64,000 nucleotides of DNA from Hippasteria phrygiana. Its lineage: Eukaryota > Echinodermata > Asteroidea > Valvatida > Goniasteridae. The DNA lies in the NCBI GenBank assembly GCA_037893225.1, contig JAZGUH010000370.1, positions 1,550,001 to 1,614,000 of the forward strand, given 5' to 3'. The notes beneath the pieces are model-generated. The model saw nothing but the letters and a program-made list of their open reading frames with translations. It ran no database searches and was not told the DNA's origin. Of this stretch, positions 33,401 through 45,500 are shown piece after piece. The number at the start of each line of letters is the position of its first letter. The stretch's first letter is position 1. The position numbers and the translations under genes were made by a program.

Positions 33401-36400
33401 CCTAACCAACCAAGCAACCCACCCACCCACCATCCAACCAAGCAACCCATGCACCATCCAACCAAGCAACCCACCCACCATCCAACGAAGCAACCCACCC
33501 ACCATCCAACCAAGCAACCCACCCACCATCCAACCAAGCAACCCACCCACTATCCAACCAAGCAACCCACCCACCATCCAACCAAGCAACCCACCCACCA
33601 TCCAACCAAGCAACCCACCCACCATCCAACCAAGCAACCCACCCACCATCCAACCAAGCAACCCATGCAACCACCATCCAACCAAGCAATCCACCCACCC
33701 AACCAACCACCAGCATAAGCAGCTTTTTCTTTTGATCCAATATCTTTTCAGTTGTGGATCTCGTCTGCCCAGCGAACATTAGACACTTAGCTACGCCTGG
33801 TTCAACTAGATCCAGTGTGAACTGGCCCAAACCGGTTCTAACTGGATGGGACGGGCCGACAAATATCACCTCCAGTGCCCAGCCTAGTGATGTGTTCGAA
33901 ATAGGACGGCATCAAGTCAACTACCTGCAGCGGTTTGCAGCATATGGCGTGGTTTTGCGTTGCTCGTTTTTGTTGGAGGTTGTAGGTGAGCTTGGATCAA
34001 TACGGGGATCAAACTTGTGAAAGTAACATTTGTTCTGAATTTGCCTGTTTAAAAGCTCTCTTGTTTGCTCTTTCTATGACCAAAATCATGAAAACTTGGA
34101 CCTAAACTTCATATCAATCTGTCATTCATATTGCCATGGGGGTAAAGACAGACTAAAGAGTCTGTGGCTAGACTAGTCAGTGTTTGGTACCTTGACTATT
34201 CACGGATGTTGCAAGGATTAATAGACAGGTTTATCGTCCATATGGTTTGGACATTTACACGTGCACGTACAGTTCGTGTATGATGCTGAATTCTGTGTGG
34301 CACCGCATTTATTTCAATTTTGTTCATCTTCAGGACTTTGTGCATCCAACTACACTCAAGATCCCCTTCTTGGCATTCTTAACTGGCCAGATACAGTGAG
34401 AGGATCGACTGCAAAGTCTGTTGAGAGATGCAGGCTCACTACATTAAATGGTACGATTTGCAGTCTCTGAAGCTTTTTGGCATTCTCCTTCTAGGGGAAT
34501 GCCTACAAAGGTCATATCATTGATTCTTGCATTGCCACTTCCCAGATTGTATCATAAAGTTGGACGTGATCCCCGGCTATACGGCATTTTGGGTTTATGA
34601 CTTTTGACTAGCGCCCACCCGAACAAAGATACTGACAATTTGGGAGACCGCCAACATAGGCGAAGATAGCTCAGTTGGTAGAGTGCCGGTACGGTATTCC
34701 ACAGGTTGCAGGTTCAAATCCCACTCCTGCACCAGTTTTCTTTGAAAATTCATTCATATTACCTAGTTAGTTTCCCTTGTGATTTGTTTGCCCATATTAT
34801 AGGTTCGAAGGTCGTATCCTCATTGAGTGATCCCCACAATGTCGCTTCAGGTTGTATCGTAAAGTTGGGGCGTGATCCCTGGCTATACGGCATTCTGGGT
34901 TTATGACTTCTGACTAGCGCCCACCCGAACAAAGATACTGACAATGTGGGAGACCGCCAACATGGGGCAAGATAGCTTGGTTGTACACCACCAGTATGGC
35001 AATCCAGAGGTTACAGGTTCATATCCCTCTCCCGTCAATTTCTTTGTTCACTCTTAAAATAAATTCTGCATCCGAATTACCTCTTTCCACAGCTGGGGAA
35101 CCACTTGCCGTGCGGAACTGTTCCATTGTTGCTTCTCCTGTGTATTTCCAATGGGAGTCGCACAAGCCTCGTAGCTGTGGTGATGATGATGATGATGATA
35201 TCGACCTTGAAAGGGTCGTAAATGTAAGAAGGTTTTGAAACCTTGTCCTTTTCGTCAACAAGCAAAGAAACGGCACTGTGGAGACCCAAACTGTTGATTT
35301 AGCATTTTGTTTGGAAGTACTACGTTTTCCAGATTTTGGAACAAGGTACGAGATATTTGAGACGCTGGTGGCAGGAGACTTTTCCATTTGTTCTCACCAG
35401 TCATGCGCATGTTCAGAACTACGCGCTGCTCAGAACTAGGCGTGAAAATGCACAGAACTACGTGCACATGCTCACAGAACTATACGCGCACATGCTCACA
35501 GAACTTACGCGCACATGCTCACAGAACTACGCGCACATGCTCACAGAACTACGCGCACATGCTCACAGAACTATGCAAGCATGCTTAGAACTATGCAAGC
35601 ATGCTCAGAACTACGCCTGCATGCTCCGAACTACACCCGCATGCTCAGAACTACGCCCGCAAGCTCAGAACTATGCACGCATGTTCAGAACTATAGAAAA
35701 AAGGACCGGTATGTCAGCTGCCACTCACCAGGGTCAGGGAACCAGACTATATAAGAATGGCATTTTTTTCTCTCTGTTTTCCCCGCATACATGCATACAA
35801 AACTTTAAACATAAAATACTAAACCCCCAAATCCATTCATTTCTGAAAATTACAGCAAAAGCAAATGTTGCATACTACTTTTAAATTGTGTTTGACAGGT
35901 CGAGGTTAGCGTTGGAAATGCAGCCGAAGTGGCCGAGTTTCTGGCTAATGAGACGTCAAAGACATCGGATCAACCAGAAGATGTCGAAGCGATCTCCACC
36001 ATTCTGGGCAACATCGTCGATGCGGGATCGGGGGATACACAGGTAGGTACCGAGACATTAGGGACGACATCTTTATTAAAAAAATACAACACGGGTACTA
36101 AAGCTACACGGGTATCAAGTGGGATTTGAACCCACGACACTCGGGAAGGCAAAGAGATAGTATCGGTACTCCAAGCCGTTCCACTTCTCAATAGTTTAAT
36201 GTTTTTTTCTTGAAGGTGACTGAATTAGTGTTGGAGACTGTCAACAATGTCATCAACTCTGTGGCTGGCGAAACAACTCCTGACTCACCGGCCCCCGATA
36301 TCGATGCCGAAAGCTCGTCGGCTATCATCCAGTCTGTAGAGACTCAAGTCTCCTTGACTCTTCAGCAGGAGGGTCATGTCAGCATACGGGAGGACTCCAT

Positions 36401-39400
36401 CCACGTCGAGGCGGTCAGTCTTGACCCCGAGGAGGCTAGTGGTGGACTGAGCTTTGTGTCCGTATCCGTCTCGTCACAAGAAGGCACCGAGGAGGGCACT
36501 CTAGCTGGCACGGAGGTCAAGACGATTACGAATACCAGTGAGATACCTAAGAATGTGGTGGCATCAATCCGGTTACCAGCCAACATTGTTCAACTGTTAC
36601 GATCCGGTAATGGTAAGTTGGCAATAAACTTCTCTTTTCTTTTTTTGCTTGCCACTACTGCAAAAGTACTGTGAACTCAGACGCTTTCATTTCTTATTCC
36701 CACCACATAGGTAACAGCTCTAAGCCCCTCCGAGCCAGTTTCATCGTCTACGCCGATGACACGTTGTTCCAGTCTGCTCGGATCAGAAACTTTTCCGGCG
36801 AGGACGGCTCACGTATTGAAGTTGCTGGGTCTGTGGTCTCGTTGACTGTGGAGGACATTGAGTTGGTCAACCTGACCGAGCCAGTGGTCATTGAATTCAA
36901 GGTGAGATACCGACTTTCACTGTGGACATACTGCTGGTCAGTTAACCATTTCATAATCTTGTTCTTATTCTTCATGGTATCATGCCTGGTTGCAGGCGTT
37001 GATGATGACCATCGATCTCTGTTGTGATACTGCTTGCATTAATTGGTTGTTTGTGAGATGTGTGTTATTGACCGTTGAAACATGTTATGCTGTACGATCT
37101 CTCTAAATTTCTTTGTAACCCATACACCATATACTTTGTAAAAACTGTGTGTGAACACGTTTTTTTTTTTTTTTTTTTTTTAAATGCAAATCGCCTATCA
37201 CAAGGCCAAAGGCCACTCAAGGTGTGGGCTACAGAGGAAAGTGTGGAAGAACCAGCCCCTCACACTGAAACAAGACAAGATAATCTGATCTCTTCACAGT
37301 ATGAATAGGGTCGGGATGGGTATTACTAGTCCACTGCAAGGCATTAATAATGCCTCTACCCATATTAAGCGTAGAAGTGCTATAATGTGGGAGGCTAATC
37401 ATCCTTACTCGCAGCTGGGATGCTGAATTGCGAAGGACGCGGCTACAACGTGGTCGAGTCGCTGGCACGTAAAGGCACCTCTGGCAGCCGGCCACATCGA
37501 CCCATATATTACCACGGAGCACAGCCAGAGATCGAAAGTGTTTGTTTTTTCCGTAGGGAGGAAAGCCGTAGGACCCGGAGAAAAACCCTCGTGGCACAGG
37601 AGAGAACCAACGCACAACTCTACTCACATATGGTCCGATCCGGGAATCGAACCCGGGCCACATTGGTGAGAGGCGAGCGCTTTACGCACAAGCCGCCCAG
37701 GACTGGGCTCGAACCCACAACCTGCAGAATTACCCGCAGACCACGAATTCAATGCTCTAAACCACTAGGCCACGGCACTTCCACAAGTTATTGCGTCAGG
37801 GAATGATAACCGAGTCATGTTAGTATTTAGAGAATGAAGAGAAGGCAGGAGAGCTCAGTGTGGTATTCGGGAGGTCACAGGTTCAAATCCTATTCCTGCC
37901 AGTTTTCTTTGTTCGCTTTGGAAATTGATTAAAAATACCCTCGTCAGTTTGCTTGTTTGCTATTCGCTGTCGTATCAAAAAGTTGGGTTGTGATCCCTGG
38001 CTATTTTGTTTTATTGAAATCACCCAATACAGGGCTAGGAGAGTGGCTCTCTGGGTAAAGGGTTACGATCAGAGGTGGTAGGGTTGGCGACATTTTGAAT
38101 TGCCAACCCTACCACCCTTGGTCCCAGATCTAAATAGAGGGTAATTCTTCAACAGATTCCAGAGAAATTATCCCGTTTTCAGACACATAGACCCATTGTG
38201 GCCTTATGGTTTATGAGTTCTGACTAGATAGCTCAGTTGGTAGAGCACCGGTAAGGTAAGTTGGCAGTTGCAGGTTCGAATCCCGCTCCCGCCATTTTTT
38301 CACGTAATCAATGCGTATCACATAGTCCAAGATGAATTCTTGTTTATTGTGAATGGGTTTTTTCTTTCTTTGTCAACGTCTAACTCCTGCAGGCTCCTGA
38401 CATCAATGCTACTGAGAGGAATAGGACCGCTATACAGTGCGTCTTCTGGGATTTTGATCTAAATGACGAGGTCGGTGATTGGTCGATGGTGGGGTGTAAG
38501 CTCGCAGCGTCAACCAACGCAACCGTGTCTTGTAACTGCAGCCACGCGACCAACTTTGCCATCCTTGTGGTACGTTTAAGATTAGTTAAGCTGCTTTTAG
38601 AGAGCATTTCATATTGTCTAGATGCAGTATCGATTACGGTTCTGCCGGTTTTTTTTGCAGTGCCACATTCCTTACCTCAAACCTCGCTGATGAATGGGAA
38701 GCCAGGCGGCTTGAATAACTGAATAATCATGAGGTCATAACTGGAGCTTGGGGCTCATTAAAGCCCAGTCGGCTTGTCAAAGATTTCCAGTACGAAGCAG
38801 TCGGACCGTAGACAAAGAACCCTATTAGTGGAGGTCTTGCTGCAATGAATGTTTATTACGAGCTCTCTCTTGGAACATTTTAATTTGCCATTGTCCACCG
38901 AGATTGGCCAGAGAGCCCGGAAATGATGCCTGAATTGGATTCTTTGTAAAAACACTCATAACAACTTGTACTGTAATAAACAGCGCCGTGGCTCATTGCA
39001 TAGTTAAAAAATCGTGGAGTGATTTCCACATTGCCACTTCCCAAGTTAAGCGTAAAGTTGGGGCGTGATCCCTGGCTATATGGCATTATGGGTTTATGAC
39101 TTCTGACGAGCGCTTTGTTAACAAAGATACTGAAAATTTGGGAGACCGCCAACATAGGGCAAGATAGCTCAGTTGGTAGAGCGCCGGTACGGTATTCCGG
39201 AGGTCGCAGGTTCAAATCCCGCTCCTGCCAGTTTTCTTTGTTCACTTTTTGAAAAATTTTACAAATAGAATGTTTTTAATTCTGGTAATATATATATATT
39301 TTTTTTTAGAGTGTCCAAGGTCACCGTGGCATTCCCCCTGAATTGAGGAAAGCTCTGGATATCATCAGTCTGGTGGGCTGTGTCTTGTCCATCCTACTCT

Positions 39401-39468
39401 TGACAATCACGCTTATTATTTATCTCGCTTTCAAGTAAGACCAGCTACTGACAGATCAAAAATCCTTT

Positions 39469-39503
<35 letters not shown>

Positions 39504-42500
39504 GGGGGGGGGGCGGGGGATATTAAAAATTCAATTTGTCCTAAATAATTATTATTATACCTGTTAATGGTCCCTTAAGGAGACATTTTGTCATCATTCT
39601 TATTACCTTAAGGAGACTAGTGACATTAGGGAGACATTGAAATGTCTCCCTAATGTCACAGCCCCTTTAAATATTGAGAATTTTACTGTCGGAACTGGGT
39701 TGTATCGATAGAGGATGATCCAAAACATAAATATACCGAAATTCGTGGGAGTAGGATAAGAGGAAAGTTGGGTTAGGTTACATTAAAGTCGGAAAAAAAG
39801 TTGTGCACAAGTCTATGGGAAAGTCTCCCTAATGACCCATCGCCGGTAATAGTTATTATTATTATTATTATTATTTTTTTTTTTTTTTTTTTTCTTTTGG
39901 TATTTGTGATGCGATCAAGCAAAATCAGTCTGAAGTAGGCCCTGGTAAATTTTGGGATTTTTACATATTCATTTGTAGCGTACTTCAAACTCCATATTGA
40001 TGGAAAAAACCCATGTGAATACGACTTCTGGTTAAAAAGTTACAAATATTTGAACACCGGCACATTAAAATGAAAGAAACTGAGAAAATCAAGATTAAAG
40101 TTACAGTCCTTTAATTGAGTAATTTTCAGCACACTTATAATACGTGTCATATTTTCATATTTTTCAACTACGAAGATATTTTGGCCCATATCTCAAAACA
40201 AGGATTTCCGATTTCCGACTGATATTGCTTGATCGCAGCACATTTAAGAATATTTTTTTAAAATATTTTTATTGTTTTATTTTTTAATGTTTGTGATATA
40301 TTTATTTAGATTTATATTGATTTATGTATTTTCTTGCACTTCTTTCCTAAGCAGATCTTATACCTTGAATAACGAAAGCTATTTTCACAAAACGCAGGAA
40401 ATTGCGAAACGGGAAATCTCGTCAGATCTTCATCCATTTCTGCTTCTCGTTGCTGTTGTTATACGTCGTGTTCGTTGCAGGCGTCGACAACGCGAAGGTG
40501 GGTCGTTTTACTTGAATAGAAGCCGAAATATCTTGACAATATCTCGTCGGATTTCCATCCAATTTCGTCTTCTACTTTTTGACATTTAGTTCATGCCGGA
40601 ATTGGCAATTCCTAGGGTAGGTTTGAATTGATGGGAGCAGTACTAGGTATTGCAAAGAGTGCCTCCACGTGAATTAGTTGTCTTTATCGAGCTTGGAAGT
40701 ATTTACCCCCCGATGCTATCCTATACTTAAAGTCAACTTCATATCTTCTTTATGGAGTACTGTTCCCACATCTAGGCTGGTGCTTCTGCTTGTCACTTAT
40801 CTTTATCAGACAGAGTACAGAAGCGCATTGTTAATTTGGTTGGAGAAGAGTTGGGCTCATCCTTACAATCACTCTCTCATAGGAGATCTGTTGCTACTCT
40901 TATGGTGGCCTCAGGTCGACCTACGATTTGTTTGCGCCATGATGGAACCGTCGGCATCAAGCAGAAAAATAATGCTCAGGTCACAAAACTGAGAAATCGT
41001 ATGATTCTCGTGGAACAAGCGGTATTTTGACGCCTAATAATCGCAACCATGCTCATGTCACCCACGACGCGACGATCTACGACAATTCCACGGCAAAGAC
41101 AGTCATGTGACTTATTTAACAATGAGGGAATAAATATGTGCTTAGCCGGTTAGGCTCGGGCCATTCCCCTGATATGATCTTAAACGTACTTGCATATTCC
41201 CATTCTAAATACCTTTGGGTTTAAGTGTCGAAACAAGTCAAAAATTATAAGTTATCATCGATTTTGTTCAACATTTTTACTTCATGTTTTTCAAACACCC
41301 CTCTAGCTATGATGTAGTGTGCCGCTCGCGAGGAGTAGTAAACATTATCTCCTTATATGGAGATTGGCGAGCGCGTGGCGCGTACTGCGTGATTTGGCGC
41401 AGAACGTGGAGCGCTGGTGTCGTGTGCTGATTGGCTACACGATGAAAAAGGAAGTTTGATGCGCGCACGACGTCATAAATTCAAACACAGGTCGACTGCG
41501 ATTGATTCCGATTGTCGGGAACACGTCGTAAAAGTTGAATTTTTTCTACTCCTGTGACTGGTGATTCTTTTGATCGCTAACTGATGCCAATCATCTTGAT
41601 ATCGTCGCAGTTAAACTGAGGTAAAAATAAATTGGCAACTGATGTCTTCCCGACGGTCGTGGCGCAGGCATAGCTTGATCCTAAAAAGTCAGTTGCGGAC
41701 TATTCTATTTCGTCGCAAGGTCGACCTGAGGCCGCTTTTAGTTTGAACGGAGTTTGAAATGGATTTTTAACATCAAATTGGCAAAAGATCTGAATACGTT
41801 TAAATATTCATACTTTGCAAATAAATAGATATGGGGTTTGAGATGTTTGGGACAGTGTGGGTTTTTATTAAGGATTTTTTTTTACTTGAAATCTATGGCC
41901 ATATTTGTGATTAATATGACTATTACTGACCCTAGACTTATTTTAAATTACCGATCAACTATATCTTTTTAAACATTTATAAATTAACCCTCCCTCTCTC
42001 GGTGCCAAAATGGAGCCAACTACCCTACCTATCAAAACCTATCGAGTTTCAGGTTGAAACACACAAGCTGTTGGAGAGGAAGGGCTTAGGTTTTTTTGAT
42101 AGGTTATGATAGTTATAACAGTAGGAAGGTTAAAGCTATTGTAACGGTGTAAGTCTAGATGCCCTCTTTGATGTTCTTAGATGTTCTTTAATACTTCTAA
42201 TTGTTTTATGGTGATGTTAAATATGCATGTCTCCGGTTCTTATTTAGTTTCTATTTTATTGGGTTTTAACTTTAATTGAATTTTAATATTTGAAATGTTT
42301 GTATGTACCCAGGGAGAATAGTTCACTGATAACTGATGGGGCTACCCCAGTAAAACAATACGAAATAAATAAAAACAAAATAAAAAAATATGTGTTGGTG
42401 TTTTTCTTTATTTCCGTATTACAGGGCTCTAATGGCGGCTGTGTGTTCGTGGCTGCTTTACTCCACTACTTGACTCTGTCCACCATGATGTGGATGGCCG

Positions 42501-45500
42501 TTGAAGCCAGGAACATGTACGTCAGCACGGTGAAGGTGTTCCCTGAAGATCAGTCTTGGTATATGGTCAAGGCTTGCCTCTTTGCTTGGGGTGAGTTTGC
42601 GAATATTTTAAGAAAGTTGAGGACATTTTGAGTGTTGTCTATAAAGCTTGTGTATAGTGGTTGGTCAGGACCTGGCATTTTACCTGGAACCCCTTCATGT
42701 CCGACGCTCTGTTGCGCCATTCAGCCTCTTTTTATCGATACTATCATGGAAGGTGTTCCAGTGGCCTTTCATCATTAGTTCCCCCGTCCAAACTTTCAGG
42801 CACTCTACTCGCCTGGCTGTCTCATCACATCCTTTCACTGTTGTTCCAAAGGCTATTACTGTGAGATACTCTTAAATTTTGTTTCCCTCGTGCTGCCACT
42901 CTTTGGAACTCCTTACCTGTAACCTGCTTCCCTTCCACCTATAATCTTTCACAAATCAAACGAAATGTGAATAGATACCTTTTGTCCCCGTGATTTCTGT
43001 CTGGAACATATAAAAATACTAATGACAGATAAAATACCCAGGTATTCATGAATCATGAATTGTACCCATGGTCGGGCCAAGCCGTTGAAAAGCCTGGCTA
43101 CGCCCGGGCCTTCTGGCTTTTTGTCTTGCTATTGTGAGCCACTAATCACCTATTTAAACAATAGAGCATCTACTAATCGATGAAGCCCGGCCTCTGCCAA
43201 GCTAGGCCAGGCTGTGACCCCTCCCACACTAATCTGTAGTGATTGCTTTTGTTGTCATTCCATTCATGGGCCAGAGATCAAGTCTGGGTGAATAATAGGA
43301 GCTGGCTGGACTCCAGCATTAGTGGGCAGTTTATTGTAAACAACCAGGCGATTATAGAACGAATGTCCGGGCGTTTCCGGGGCTTGGCCAGGCTTTTCAA
43401 CGGCCTGGCCCGACCATGGGTTAGGCAGTGCTCCCTAAACTTGCACAGATCACCATTGATTTTCTATTAATCGTTAGCCCGCGGTTACGTATTAATGTTT
43501 TCCTATCACTTTGATTTTGCAGGTTCCCCAGTGTTGGTTCTGATTATAACTTTGGCAGCTGCAACAGATCACTACAAAGTAATCGTAGTGGATCACAACA
43601 CCGGAATAGATCTCAGCTAGTGAGTTCTATTCCGCTTTAGAGCCATATTTCCGATTTGTTGGGCATAATCATTGGATTTGCAGGACCAGAAGATATTACC
43701 CTGGCTATTAGAATCGCAAGCACTGGTCGGTCGTTCAAACGTCGGCCAATCATGCACGGCAGATTTTGTGCCGTCTACCAATCATGTAGAGCAAAACTTG
43801 CATGATTGGTAGATCATGCAGAAATGGGTTCACGATCCGCGAATTGCACTAGGTCTCTTGCATTTTCAGTAGATAGCACAAACTCTATCTGCCCTATGCA
43901 ATCAAGTGATATATGCATGATTGACCAACGTTTGCGTAATCCCTGATATTTGCGCAATCGACCATTAATGCTTGTGTGAACAATCAATCGGGTGTTTCCG
44001 CCGCACTGTCACAGGATCGTGCACATCTGCTGACTATGTCCAACATATATGTGATGCGATCAAGCACAATCAGTCGGAACTCAGCAATCCTTGATTTGAG
44101 ATATGGGCCAAAATATGTTCGTAGTGGAAAAATCAAAATTGAAATATTGACATGTATTATAAATGTGCTAAAAATTACTCAATTAAAGTACTGTAACTTT
44201 AAACTTGATTTTCTCAGTTTCTTCCTTTTTAATGTGCCGGTGTTCAAATATTTAACTTTTTAACCAAAGGTCGTATTCACATGGGGTTTTCACTGATATG
44301 GAGCTTGAAGTACGCTACAAATGAATATGTAAAAATCCCAAAATTGACCAGGGCCTACTTCAGACTGATTTTGCTTGATCGCATCACATATACTTCATTT
44401 TATTTTATTTACAATGATCAAACAAACCCGGTATAGTATAAATATCCGTCTCCCTGAAAAGCCGTCTCCGCAGGAAAACCATCATGGTGGTATTTAGGGC
44501 TGGCAAAAATTATGGCCAACCCCACTACCTCTGTTGTAGCCCTTTACGTAGAGTGGCATTTAGCCTTCTATTGGGCGACTGTCGTAAAACAAAATATCTT
44601 TGTTTAGGGGTGCTATAGCCAGGCATTATGATACAGTTTTCCTTGTTCAAAATAGCACAGTTTAGTTTCCCAATAGTTGTTTGACAATTTGATTTGTTGT
44701 TCTATTCTCCTAGCTGTTTCCTGCGGCCTGATCTGGTGCTGTACCTCGGACTCCTGCTCCCCATTGGTCTCATCCTCATCCATAACATCATCACCTTCAT
44801 CTTAGTCATGCGCAGTCTCCTCAAGGTCAAGGAGGCGTCCCGCTCCCAGCAGATCTCCAAACGCCTCCAGAATGCCGTGGGAATCTCCGCCCTCATTGGG
44901 TTGACCTGGTGTTTTGGCTTCCTGGCGATTGAAGGGGCGACTTTCGCCTTCCAGCTCATCTTCTGTCTGGCCAACTCCTTTCAGGTGAGTGGGGAATGTC
45001 TCGACAATCGGATCGCTTGGAGCGTAACGTTGCCTATTCCAATTGGTAAAAGTCCTCTGCTCCACTAGACTCTGCTTTCACAGGAACAGCCCGTCTCACT
45101 GGTACACATCAGAACGCAGAAGGGCAATTCCACTGTTACTAACGTTACATTTTTTGACTGCCATGACACTCTCATCCCTCGCAGCTTCAAAGTCTACTGA
45201 CCAATCTAAGGCAAAACAGCCACGACACAAAATGGTGGTGAGGCCTACCAAGAGACACAAAGAACAACTCGGAACTTTGCATCCCTGTTGCAAAACAAAA
45301 AATCCGTCTTCACACTTATTTTGCTTTTGCTTCTCTTCCTCCTCGACCTCCTCCCTCCCCCCCCCCACTCCCTCCCCTCTCCGGACCCAAAATCTGGATA
45401 CCCAACCGGAAGTGAGTACCTGCAAGTCCTTTCACAAGTCCTTTCGCAAGCTTTCACAAGTCCTTTCGCAAGCCCAGTCAGAAATCCTTTCGTAAAGCCG

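Larger units (their letters stand above)
30590..33985 (+). repeat. Tandem duplication of a two-HYR block (HYR 6/7 copied as 8/9)
   Basis: GCAGCAATGACCAATCATGT plus the leader GGAGATGTAAG...GACATCTTCAGAGTGAAA precede both 30,714 and 32,368. The exons at 30,714 and 32,368 are nearly identical, as are those at 31,412 and 33,752. The block therefore holds one CP-x-D type HYR and one divergent VVDLVCP type HYR. Confidence 0.9.

Noticed and set aside
32908..33718. Open frames up to 264 codons on both strands
   Set aside because: They arise from the 24-bp minisatellite; repeating PTHHPTKQ or GWMVGGLL strings have no codon structure of their own.
39165..39235. Functional tRNA gene
   Set aside because: A and B boxes are present, but the anticodon stem-loop is not canonical and the same flanks recur in many copies: a SINE.
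43523..43620. Premature stop (TAG) after TM4
   Set aside because: The TAG overlaps a perfect GTGAGT donor, and splicing at 43,619 continues in phase to the TM5 exon.
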